From NCBI GenBank assembly GCA_028705705.1, contig JAQWCZ010000032.1, positions 1 to 12,997 of the forward strand: a stretch of 12,997 nucleotides of DNA, in the 5' to 3' direction. The position numbers and the translations under genes are program-made. The first letter of the stretch is position 1; each line of letters starts with the position of its first letter. This document shows positions 1-7,825 of this stretch, one piece after another. Source of the stretch: Paludibacter sp. GTDB lineage: Bacteria; Bacteroidota; Bacteroidia; Bacteroidales; Paludibacteraceae. The notes beneath the pieces were generated by a model that was not told the DNA's origin, did no database searches, and saw only the letters and a program-made list of their open reading frames with translations.

Positions 1-61
1 ATACATGTACAGCAGGGTCGGCCATATAGCCATAAGGAACTAAATATCTGGGTGTTTTCAT
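1..61 (-). CDS. Partial GH43 family glycoside hydrolase (5' end only)
   Basis: Only the first 20 codons are present; the gene runs off the left edge of the window. They read MKTPRYLVPYGYMADPAVHV. The ADPAVHV stretch matches the N-terminal end of GH43 beta-propeller enzymes, where the Asp (residue 15 here) is the catalytic general base in the first blade. There is no signal peptide before the catalytic domain, so a cytoplasmic enzyme is likely. Bacteroidetes carry such signal-less GH43 beta-xylosidases/arabinofuranosidases beside a GPH symporter and a GH10 xylanase, as in the xylan gene clusters of Bacteroides ovatus and Prevotella bryantii. The ATG lies 32 bp after the stop of the upstream GH10 gene, so co-transcription is expected. 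The subfamily and the exact substrate (xylosidase, arabinosidase or both) cannot be decided from 20 residues. Confidence 0.75.
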   Translation of the reverse strand, partial: MKTPRYLVPYGYMADPAVHV

Positions 62-93
62 GCTGTTTATCTTTATTATTGATTGTTTCTACC

Positions 94-1248
94 TTATTTC
101 CCCTTAACCAACAAATCCTCTGCCTGATGTTTGTATGCCTCTTGCATTATTCTCTGTACAAGGGGTTTAGGCTGATAATTTCGATCAAAAAGCAAAGGAT
201 AATCTGTTCTTCCTTTCACCGGCCAATTATTTTTCCATGAATCGCCATCGGTTACTCCCCAGAGTGTTACCCGACTAATCTTATCGTGATGTTTCAGAAA
301 TAAACTGAAAAAACCATGGTAACGTTCTTCCCAATTCCTTAAAACATCTTCAGGTAATTCTTTGGTATAAGGATTTAATTTGTTTTCATAATCAGATGTG
401 TCTGCAATATTAGCACCTGCAGTTGCATGCGGACTGGGTAATATGCTCAGGTCAAGTTCCGTAATCATTACTTTTACACCCAGTTCTGAAAAAGCGATTA
501 TGCTTTGTTCAAATGCTTCATATGATGGAAATTCCATAATCATATGTCCCTGCATCCCGATTCCATCGATTCTGATCCCCTCTTCTTGTAATTTCTTTAC
601 CATATTAATTGTTCCATTCCGTTTGCCTTCATGTGCCATCGAATAATCATTGTAATATAGTTCAGCATCCGGATCAGCCTGATGAGCGAATTCAAAAGCA
701 AGTTTTATATATTCTTCTCCGATTATTTCATAAAATTTACTTCTGCGCCAGGAACCATCATCCAATATAGCTTCATTTACCACATCCCATCCGTGTACTT
801 TACCTTTGTAACGTGTCACAACGGTTGTAATGTGATTTTTCATCCGTTCAATCAGCATTTCACGAGAGACATCAAACCCCTTATCATCCACGAAAAACCA
901 AGCAGGAGCTTGCGAATGCCAAATCAGGGTATGTCCAACAATAAACATGTTATTTTCCAATCCGAAAGCAACGAATTTATCAGCATCGTCAAAGAAGAAA
1001 TGTCCTTCTTTTGGCTGTAACTTCTCACTTTTCATACAGTTCTCCGCTACAATTGTGTTGAAGTGTTTTTTAATAATATTAACAGCGTGTATATCATCGC
1101 CTTTATATTGACTTTGATTTAAAGCTGCACCAATCATAAATTTATCCTTAAAGGCATCTTTCATATTATTACCTGATAGATTTTGTCCACCTAAACAAGA
1201 AATAAACAGTACACACGCCAGTGGCAACAAAATAAGAACTCTTTTCAT
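94..1248 (-). CDS. GH10 endo-beta-1,4-xylanase, compact form, probable lipoprotein
   Basis: A 384-residue protein with a complete GH10 barrel from about residue 30 to 375. Visible family motifs are HTLIWHSQAPAWF (residues 106-118), WDVVNE with the acid/base Glu159, GIGMQGH (229-235), MITELD with the nucleophile Glu264, and LWGVTDGDSW (329-338). It should hydrolyse internal beta-1,4-xylosidic bonds. Residues 1-17 form a hydrophobic signal segment ending in a plausible lipobox (FISC, Cys18). The residues after Cys18 (LGGQN) are not acidic, so the Bacteroidetes surface-export signal is absent and a periplasm-facing enzyme is the better guess. Unlike the other GH10 gene in this window it has no inserted binding module. 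It starts 17 bp after the symporter stop and 32 bp precede the GH43 start, which fits a role in trimming imported oligosaccharides. Family and activity are firm; location is inferred. Confidence 0.93.
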   Translation of the reverse strand: MKRVLILLPLACVLFISCLGGQNLSGNNMKDAFKDKFMIGAALNQSQYKGDDIHAVNIIKKHFNTIVAENCMKSEKLQPKEGHFFFDDADKFVAFGLENNMFIVGHTLIWHSQAPAWFFVDDKGFDVSREMLIERMKNHITTVVTRYKGKVHGWDVVNEAILDDGSWRRSKFYEIIGEEYIKLAFEFAHQADPDAELYYNDYSMAHEGKRNGTINMVKKLQEEGIRIDGIGMQGHMIMEFPSYEAFEQSIIAFSELGVKVMITELDLSILPSPHATAGANIADTSDYENKLNPYTKELPEDVLRNWEERYHGFFSLFLKHHDKISRVTLWGVTDGDSWKNNWPVKGRTDYPLLFDRNYQPKPLVQRIMQEAYKHQAEDLLVKGK

Positions 1249-1265
1249 ATTGATAATTTTAAATT

Positions 1266-2756
1266 TTATGACATTTTTCTGCGATCAGTTAATTCCTGTT
1301 GTAATTTTTCATTGATTTTTTTCGAAATCGGGTAGAAAAACAACGCGATAACCCCAATGAAAAAGGTTGCAGCAGGAATTAAGCTTGCAGATAACTTTAT
1401 TCCCTGAATAGCTGAAGTGCTTTGCACGGTATTGGCAATAAAACCGAAAGAATCGATTATTGCACCGCAAATGGCGCCTCCGATACCTAAACCGGCTTTC
1501 AACGCGAAAACAATTCCCGCAAAAACAAAGCCTGTTGCACGACGATGATGTACATATTCAGAATGATCCGCCACATCGCCCATCATCGCCCACAATAAGG
1601 GGATGGTAGGTGCATAAGCCAGACTTTTGAGAATATTCAACACAAAAATCCATTCTATATTAGATGGAGAAATCACATAAAATAAACTGGTAAATATGGC
1701 TGTAAGCGCCAGGCAAATTATAAATACACTTTTCTTTCCAAATATATTGGATAAAAACTGCGAGAGCAGAATAACACCGGCAAGTGTTATAATCTGACCA
1801 ATCATATTAAAAAAACTGAAACCAACCGCGAAAACATTTTCAGCATCATATACGATCAATCCAAATGCATCCAGAAAAGTTTTCCATCCATTCATTCCGA
1901 CATCCTGCACGCCTACCAGACCAACTTTATCCAGAAAACCAAATAATGCTCGTTTATCAACCACGTAGTTGAAATAATACGACATACTACTGCCCCACAT
2001 GGCCAATGTTGTGAACAGGAACAGTGTTAATACAAACATAGACTTCCAGGGGCGACTTCCTAAAATATCTTTAAAATCCTGTTTAATAGAAGTCTTTTGA
2101 TTTGGTGGAGGAGCTATTCTTTCTTTGGTGCTGAAGAATGTTATGATCATGAATACAATACCAATAGCAGCAAACAAGAAAACTGTCCAGAACCATCCTT
2201 TTGAGGAAACAGATGAACCCCCAAATTTATTTACCAGGGGTAAAGTAAGTCCCTGTACCACAAAGGTGGCTATGGTGGCGGTAACAAAACGAATAGATGA
2301 TATACTGGTGCGTTCTCTGATATCACTGGTTATAACACCTCCTAAGGATGAATAAGGAGTGTTATTGAAAGAATAAATCGACATCAGCAAAGTATATGAA
2401 ATACCTGCATATATTATTTTACCTCTTTCAGATAAATCGGGAGTGGTAAATGCCAACACAAAAAATACAGCAAAAGGAATAGCCGTCCAAATTAACCAAG
2501 GACGGTATTTCCCCCATTTCGTATTGGTACGGTCAGATAGTATTCCCACCACAGGATCAACAAATGCATCGAAGAATCGGGCAATGAGTAATATCATACC
2601 AGCAGTTGTTGCTTTTATTCCAAACACATCTGTATAGAAAAAGAGTTGGAACATCATCATCATTTGAAAAATGAGATTTGCGGAGCCATCACCTAAACTG
2701 TAACCGACTTTCTCACCAAATGATACCTTTTGAGATTTTATATTCATACTTTTCAT
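1266..2756 (-). CDS. GPH-family cation symporter for xylo-oligosaccharides (XynT/MelB-like)
   Basis: An inner-membrane carrier of 496 residues with about 12 hydrophobic segments, in the glycoside-pentoside-hexuronide:cation symporter family of the major facilitator superfamily. The N-terminal signature GYSLGDGSANLIFQ is followed by FYTDVFG. The helix II motif RFFDAFVDP supplies Asp63 and Asp67, aligned with the cation-coordinating Asp55 and Asp59 of Escherichia coli MelB. The family loop SDRTNTKWGKYRPW follows. Residues about 268-308 form an extra hydrophilic loop absent from MelB. The open frame extends upstream to a TTG at 2777, but the ATG at 2756 gives a normal N-terminus; an ATG at 2747 is a second option. 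Placement between secreted esterase and xylanase genes and next to a signal-less GH43 gene suggests import of xylo-oligosaccharides or xylose. The substrate is inferred from context, not from sequence. Confidence 0.9.
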   Translation of the reverse strand: MKSMNIKSQKVSFGEKVGYSLGDGSANLIFQMMMMFQLFFYTDVFGIKATTAGMILLIARFFDAFVDPVVGILSDRTNTKWGKYRPWLIWTAIPFAVFFVLAFTTPDLSERGKIIYAGISYTLLMSIYSFNNTPYSSLGGVITSDIRERTSISSIRFVTATIATFVVQGLTLPLVNKFGGSSVSSKGWFWTVFLFAAIGIVFMIITFFSTKERIAPPPNQKTSIKQDFKDILGSRPWKSMFVLTLFLFTTLAMWGSSMSYYFNYVVDKRALFGFLDKVGLVGVQDVGMNGWKTFLDAFGLIVYDAENVFAVGFSFFNMIGQIITLAGVILLSQFLSNIFGKKSVFIICLALTAIFTSLFYVISPSNIEWIFVLNILKSLAYAPTIPLLWAMMGDVADHSEYVHHRRATGFVFAGIVFALKAGLGIGGAICGAIIDSFGFIANTVQSTSAIQGIKLSASLIPAATFFIGVIALFFYPISKKINEKLQQELTDRRKMS

Positions 2757-2805
2757 TTTTTCTCGTTTGCTATACAATTTAAATCGTAATGCATTCGAAT
2801 CAACA

Positions 2806-4740
2806 TTAATCGTTTATTACACCAGAAAAAGGAGAAGCAGGAATTCCTGATTTATTTTTCAGGTTTGCATTGACAGGATTATCTGCCCATGCATACCTAA
2901 TTTTCAGTGGTTTTCTCACACACATCGATTTTATTATCACTTTATTATTCTCAACTTTTGCATTAGCCCCGAAAAACAAGCCATCTTTCCCCGCAACAGC
3001 AAATCCATGTACTTTTTTGATTTTCTGTAATTCTTCTCCGTCCTTTTTAAATTCAATTATCACTTTATTTCTAATTTTAGTAATGCGGCTTACTTGAGGG
3101 CCGTTTGCAATTACTTCTTTCATATCATAAGCAACACGTTGCGCTTGAAGTGAAAGTCGCCTGCCTACTTCTTTTTTATTCAACGGATGTATATCGTTCC
3201 ATTCTCCTATATCAATTGTCACTGCAAGACCAGTACTCGGAATGTTTTCAGATACCAATAACTGAGCATAACGCAATTCTGACCATTCACTTTCAGCAGT
3301 GAAAATTGTAGATTCCATGTAATTTGGGAGTTGAACCAGTAAAAATGGCATAAAAGGTTGTTCTCGGGCATTTCTCCAATCAGTAATAAGTGCAGACATC
3401 AGATTGTAATATTCATTAAAACGGTTTGTATTTGATTCACCTTGATACCATAAAACGCCTTTTACTGCAAATTTTTCAATCGGAGCTATCATAGCATTGT
3501 ATAATCCAACCGGTTTATATTGAAAAAAGACTTGTTGATTCAGTTTTGGCATCTGAATGCCTTGTCGATACCTCCACTTACCTTTCAAATCAATTTTATT
3601 GTTTTGAAAAGTTAATTCATAAGGTTTTTCCTTTACAAAATGCGGTCGATCCGAAAAACTGAAGACACGAACAGTTATATTATTGACTCCTTTTTTAAGT
3701 AGATTTTTAGGAATATTATATATACGAGGAGGATAGCGATATGAAGTAGAACCAACAAAATATCCATTAACAAACACCGAATCAGCATCAACTATACAAC
3801 CTAATCTCAGTATAGCATTGTCATTTAATGGGATATTTTCCAAATAAAAACTTTTTCTGAACCAATACGTTCCATTTTCAGGATTAACTCCGTCATTCCC
3901 CCACGAATTATCAAATAAATCAATTTCATTCCATTTTTTGTCATCATATCCTGCTTCAAACCACTTAATAAACTCATTTATTCCCGGATCATTTTTGGAA
4001 ACCAAATCATTCCAACGAATACTTTCCTCCCTGTTCAGATTTTGTATCTGATTTCTAAATGCATTAGACTCAAAAATTTTCTTTTCCATCAGGTAGTGAG
4101 GAAATGATTTCAAACCTGATTCACTAATCCAAGCTTCTGCAGGAGAACCACCAACACTTGCATTGATAATTCCTATCGGCACCTTCAGTTTTTTATATAA
4201 ATCTTTAGCAAAGAAATACGCAAGTGCAGAAAAAGACAAAGCTGAATGTGGTGTCAGTTCCTGCCAGTATGAAGGTTTTATATCCATCTGGGGTTGTTGA
4301 AAGTTATAATTAAGAGGCACTTTAAAATGCCTTATGAGGTGATTTGAATACTCATTCACCTCTTTTGCATATAATTCCATTACCCTCGAAACCGGCAATT
4401 CCATGTTTGATTGACCAGAACACAACCACACCTCTCCTATCAGTATGTTTTGCAGGCTGATATCATTTATTTGCATATTGTAAGGACCGCCAGCTGATAC
4501 AGGAGGTATATGTATCTGCCAGTTTCCGTGTTCATCTGCACAGGTTTTGAAAACATTATCCAGGAACGACACAGAGATATTTTCCTGTTTTTCTGCCCAT
4601 CCCCAAAGAGTAATTGGGTAATTCTGCTGTAAAACCATTCCATCGGCAACCAATGCAGGCAACTTAACTGCTGCATTGGTAACCAACGAAATGTTTACCG
4701 ATACAATAATGATTATCAGGTGTTTTTGCAGGCTCTTCAT
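2806..4740 (-). CDS. Secreted SGNH/sialate O-acetylesterase-type carbohydrate acetylesterase
   Basis: A 644-residue protein with a signal peptide of about 23 residues (hydrophobic LIIIIVSVNISLV, likely cut after TNA) and no lipobox, so periplasmic or secreted. It belongs to the sialate O-acetylesterase (SASA, SGNH-hydrolase) superfamily. The nucleophile is Ser111 in GEVWLCSGQSNMELP, an oxyanion-block motif LWYQGESNT lies at about 430-438, and the catalytic Asp516 and His518 lie in GEWNDIHP. Residues about 265-380 between these blocks form a beta-rich insert (VDADSVFVNGYFVG) resembling the jelly-roll of beta-galactosidase-type sugar-binding domains. That split layout is seen in Bacteroidetes esterases, including CAZy CE20-like ones. 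In a xylan locus the probable job is removing acetyl groups from acetylxylan; sialic acid is an unlikely substrate here. The open frame reaches a TTG at 4743, but ATG at 4740, 9 bp after the upstream stop, is the better start. Confidence 0.85.
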   Translation of the reverse strand: MKSLQKHLIIIIVSVNISLVTNAAVKLPALVADGMVLQQNYPITLWGWAEKQENISVSFLDNVFKTCADEHGNWQIHIPPVSAGGPYNMQINDISLQNILIGEVWLCSGQSNMELPVSRVMELYAKEVNEYSNHLIRHFKVPLNYNFQQPQMDIKPSYWQELTPHSALSFSALAYFFAKDLYKKLKVPIGIINASVGGSPAEAWISESGLKSFPHYLMEKKIFESNAFRNQIQNLNREESIRWNDLVSKNDPGINEFIKWFEAGYDDKKWNEIDLFDNSWGNDGVNPENGTYWFRKSFYLENIPLNDNAILRLGCIVDADSVFVNGYFVGSTSYRYPPRIYNIPKNLLKKGVNNITVRVFSFSDRPHFVKEKPYELTFQNNKIDLKGKWRYRQGIQMPKLNQQVFFQYKPVGLYNAMIAPIEKFAVKGVLWYQGESNTNRFNEYYNLMSALITDWRNAREQPFMPFLLVQLPNYMESTIFTAESEWSELRYAQLLVSENIPSTGLAVTIDIGEWNDIHPLNKKEVGRRLSLQAQRVAYDMKEVIANGPQVSRITKIRNKVIIEFKKDGEELQKIKKVHGFAVAGKDGLFFGANAKVENNKVIIKSMCVRKPLKIRYAWADNPVNANLKNKSGIPASPFSGVIND

Positions 4741-4749
4741 CAAATAATA

Positions 4750-6465
4750 TTATTTCGGAAATTCTATACTTTCCTGCAATCCTGCTAAACCATCAGCAAG
4801 ACCTTTATAAGCAACCTTTCTTTTGTATTTTTCATCCCAGATGCAGGGTGCATCACCTTCAATCCAGGAATCAGCATCTGTAACACCCCAGATGGTTATA
4901 CCGTATTGTTGTGCCGGCGGAATAATCTCTTTGAACAGTTTTACTACCTGAAAATAAACAGCTCCCTGCGTGGTAAGGACTTTGGTATCAGGTGATGCAG
5001 TATTAACTTTTACATCAAGTTCTGTTATTTTAATTAATTTTCCTGTAGCAGCAAGCAAACGGAACATTTCAGCCATATCCTCCATATTTTGATTGATATC
5101 GATATGCATTTGTGTTCCAATTCCATCTACCTGAGCTCCCAATGATTCAATATGATTTACGTATTCAATCAATTTTTGGCATTTGTTCAGATTATATTCC
5201 AGATTAAAATCATTGATAAATAATTTATCTCCCGGTTTAGCAGCAGCACGTGCTATTTTAAAAGCTTCAGCAGCATAATCATCACCCATAAAATCCTGCC
5301 AGTGAAAGATATCTTCACTATCGCCTTTGTTATTACCATGTCTGATACCTGAACCTGAATCATTGATTGGTTCGTTCACCACATCCCAGTCATTTACCCT
5401 GTTTTTATAATGACCTACCATCTCTGTTATCCAATAATTCATCGCATTGGTTACAATTTGTTTTTTCTCTTCAGCAGTTTTTTCAATGAAGGTAGGCTCA
5501 CTCACACGTTCACTATCAGTAATTGTAAAATTATTTATATCAATAAAATAAGTTACATCAGATACATAACCCAGATCGAGATTAAACTGAAACTGAGAAT
5601 CCTCCATGGTGATATCAAAACTCACATTTTGCCAGGCAGAGTTGGTTGTAAATGACCTTACAGCACTACCGGTGCGATACCAATCGATGTACGGATACTT
5701 ATTGCTGTCGTGACCTTTTTCAAATGAAATTCTACCCTCACCTGCCTGATTTGAACGGATATAGAAAGAAATTGTATATTTTTTACCACTCACAACCGGT
5801 ACAATTGGTATGCGTAATTGCAGTTGCCACGGATCAACTGAAGAACTGGTTGAGATTAACTTTATAGCTTGTTCACCTGCTTTAATACCACCATTATCAT
5901 CAATTGAAATTCCAGCTCCGGGATTTTGACGTATCCAACCTGTAAATGATTTGTCTTTAAGTCCACTTAAACTCAGAATATTGTTTTCAGTGGGGTCAGG
6001 AGGAATCACTGTCGGAGCAATCAGACTACGAAGGTAAGCCCCGTTCTGATTTTGATGCCAAACCAGTGTGTGACCATAAACTTCCATCTCAGCAGGTAAC
6101 CTTTCAAGAAAGTTATCTACTGCGGTGAAACGCAAGGTTCCGTCATTTGTGTTGACCATCGGAGCATGTTTCATGTGGTATCCTACAGTAATATTATGAA
6201 AATTAGCATTGATGGTGTTTCTGTAATCTTCTTTTTCTAGATAACGAGTCAAATCAAGCCCGACGCCAATATCAAAAGTATTTGCGTATGCTTTCAGTAC
6301 ATCAAGCGCTGTTATTTGCTCTTGTAATGTTGGAGGTATTTCCGTAATGTCGATTGGGGCTCCGTATGGATTACTTATCCAATCCATTTTTTCATCATAG
6401 CATGCAGTAAATCCAACCAACTGAATTACAAGTGCTAACTGTATTAATAATCTAATATTTCTCAT
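4750..6465 (-). CDS. GH10 endo-xylanase with inserted CBM4/9-type module, surface lipoprotein
   Basis: A 571-residue enzyme whose GH10 barrel is split. The N-terminal part ends at VYGHTLVWHQNQNG (about 129-142). A beta-rich module of about 160 residues follows (about 160-322), and the barrel resumes near residue 325. WDVVNEP carries the acid/base Glu365, KITELD the nucleophile Glu482, and IWGVTDADSW lies near the end. The insert resembles a CBM4/9-type xylan-binding module (FTGWIRQNPGAG at its start, SGKKYTISFYIRS inside, VTYFIDINNFTI at its end). The same layout occurs in Prevotella and Bacteroides surface xylanases of xylan PULs. The signal peptide ends at a lipobox with Cys22 followed by YDEKMD, acidic residues consistent with surface export. 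The frame is open to a TTG at 6501, but ATG at 6465 puts the signal peptide at the N-terminus. Role: first attack on xylan chains at the cell surface. Confidence 0.94.
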   Translation of the reverse strand: MRNIRLLIQLALVIQLVGFTACYDEKMDWISNPYGAPIDITEIPPTLQEQITALDVLKAYANTFDIGVGLDLTRYLEKEDYRNTINANFHNITVGYHMKHAPMVNTNDGTLRFTAVDNFLERLPAEMEVYGHTLVWHQNQNGAYLRSLIAPTVIPPDPTENNILSLSGLKDKSFTGWIRQNPGAGISIDDNGGIKAGEQAIKLISTSSSVDPWQLQLRIPIVPVVSGKKYTISFYIRSNQAGEGRISFEKGHDSNKYPYIDWYRTGSAVRSFTTNSAWQNVSFDITMEDSQFQFNLDLGYVSDVTYFIDINNFTITDSERVSEPTFIEKTAEEKKQIVTNAMNYWITEMVGHYKNRVNDWDVVNEPINDSGSGIRHGNNKGDSEDIFHWQDFMGDDYAAEAFKIARAAAKPGDKLFINDFNLEYNLNKCQKLIEYVNHIESLGAQVDGIGTQMHIDINQNMEDMAEMFRLLAATGKLIKITELDVKVNTASPDTKVLTTQGAVYFQVVKLFKEIIPPAQQYGITIWGVTDADSWIEGDAPCIWDEKYKRKVAYKGLADGLAGLQESIEFPK

Positions 6466-6504
6466 GTCATATATTTTTATTTTCCGGTATTTTGTTCTCA
6501 ATTC

Positions 6505-7818
6505 TTATTCTTCTTCTCCAAAATCACTGTAAGTTGGAGTTTTCAAAGGTACAATTCGAATATTATCGAAGTATATATTCAAAGTAGTCGGCTCAGAAGG
6601 AGCATCATTGATGTTTCCATTTTCCAGCCAGGGACCGGATTGAGGATAAGCGGCAGCATTTACTGTACTCATTACATATTGGAAATCAGATTCCAAATAA
6701 TCTTCACTTAAACTGAAAGGCAATGTAATCGTAAACCAATTTCCCGGATTTTCAACGGGAACTCTTTTCCCAAAAGCTTCCCAGGGAGCATAAATCATAC
6801 AGAATCTACTAGCTCCGGATCCATCAGCTACCACAAAACGGATATTACCTGAGTTCCATACTCCTTCAAAATAGATATCCATTTGAACAGCGACCTCATT
6901 GGTTGGTGTTGTCCCAGGTATTACGCTTTCAATAAGAATATTGGACCAAGCACTATTATTGATCCAGTACCGGGTAATATCAACAGGAACATCATTAGCA
7001 GGCATTTCTTTCGCATCTTTATTCAAAGAACGGTATATTCCCTGTGATTTAGGACCTGTACCTATTGTTGGAATAATAGCTGTTAAATTATCTGATGATT
7101 CCCCCTGACTCCAACTGGCATTGTTTACATCATCAAAATTGTGGACAATTCCTTTCTTAAAATTGAAATATGCCGGAGAATAAGCACCTCCATTTACACC
7201 AATTACCAATAATGAACCTCCATCATCAGAAATACCGTTTGGTACAATTACCTTACACCATTCTCCATCTTCATCTGATACAATTCCTTCTGTTACAACA
7301 ACATCTCCCGGGAAAGTAATACTGGTAACTTCAACCAGACCTCTTCCATAAATTGTGATTTCTTCGCCAGCCTTGGGCATGGTATGCGAAACCCTGCTGA
7401 TTGATGGAGCTGCATCGCGTATCTCAAAATCATAAGTTAGCGATATATTCTTTTTCTTAAATACAATTTTATTTCTGACTTCTTCCAATGCTTCTACAGT
7501 TTGTGCTTCTCTGGGGACACGAACAATGAGCGAGTTGTCGGTTAATAAAGTAGGATTCAGATAAGCTTGCTCTCCATTAATGATTACTTCTCTTACACCT
7601 AAAAAACCATTTCCTTCAAGTCGTATCAACTGACCTAATCGTGCAAAAGTTACAATTCTATCCAGCACAGTGTCTTCAGCATCCTGAAGATGTACACTGG
7701 TGATAGTAATGGGGTTGTCATTGTCAATATAAACATCGTTTGTTTCTTTGCATGCCTGAAAGAAAATTACGTAAAGTAATGACAATGCAATAATTGTATG
7801 TTTTCTCAAGATCTTCAT
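6505..7818 (-). CDS. SGBP-B-like surface glycan-binding lipoprotein with TIG-like domains
   Basis: A 437-residue lipoprotein in the position of SusE/SusF in the starch system. A signal peptide (IIALSLLYVIFFQAC) ends at Cys23, followed by KETNDVYIDND. Two IPT/TIG-like beta-sandwich domains follow: about residues 36-120 (PITITSVHLQD, IRLEGNGFLGVREVIING) and about 137-221 (PSISRVSHTMPKAGEEITIYGRGL). A C-terminal beta-rich region of about 215 residues starts near VHNFDD and ends NIYFDNIRIVPL. It contains several exposed-aromatic candidates (WSQGES, WINNSAWSN, GPWLENG) and resembles the glycan-binding C-terminal domain of SGBP-B proteins. It should capture xylan at the surface; no catalytic motif is visible. 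The ATG at 7818 lies 7 bp after the susD stop. A longer frame from 7866 would overlap susD and bury the signal peptide, so it is not used. Ligand specificity is inferred from the neighbours. Confidence 0.86.
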   Translation of the reverse strand: MKILRKHTIIALSLLYVIFFQACKETNDVYIDNDNPITITSVHLQDAEDTVLDRIVTFARLGQLIRLEGNGFLGVREVIINGEQAYLNPTLLTDNSLIVRVPREAQTVEALEEVRNKIVFKKKNISLTYDFEIRDAAPSISRVSHTMPKAGEEITIYGRGLVEVTSITFPGDVVVTEGIVSDEDGEWCKVIVPNGISDDGGSLLVIGVNGGAYSPAYFNFKKGIVHNFDDVNNASWSQGESSDNLTAIIPTIGTGPKSQGIYRSLNKDAKEMPANDVPVDITRYWINNSAWSNILIESVIPGTTPTNEVAVQMDIYFEGVWNSGNIRFVVADGSGASRFCMIYAPWEAFGKRVPVENPGNWFTITLPFSLSEDYLESDFQYVMSTVNAAAYPQSGPWLENGNINDAPSEPTTLNIYFDNIRIVPLKTPTYSDFGEEE

Positions 7819-7825
7819 AAATATA

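Noticed and set aside
2757-2805. Possible internal promoter or small gene start in the 49-bp gap before the symporter
   Set aside because: No TAnnTTTG box with a matching -33 element is visible; an ATTCGAAT palindrome is present but short.
6466-6501. TTG start 36 bp upstream for the CBM-containing GH10
   Set aside because: It would put 12 residues ahead of a complete signal peptide; the ATG at 6465 is the natural start.
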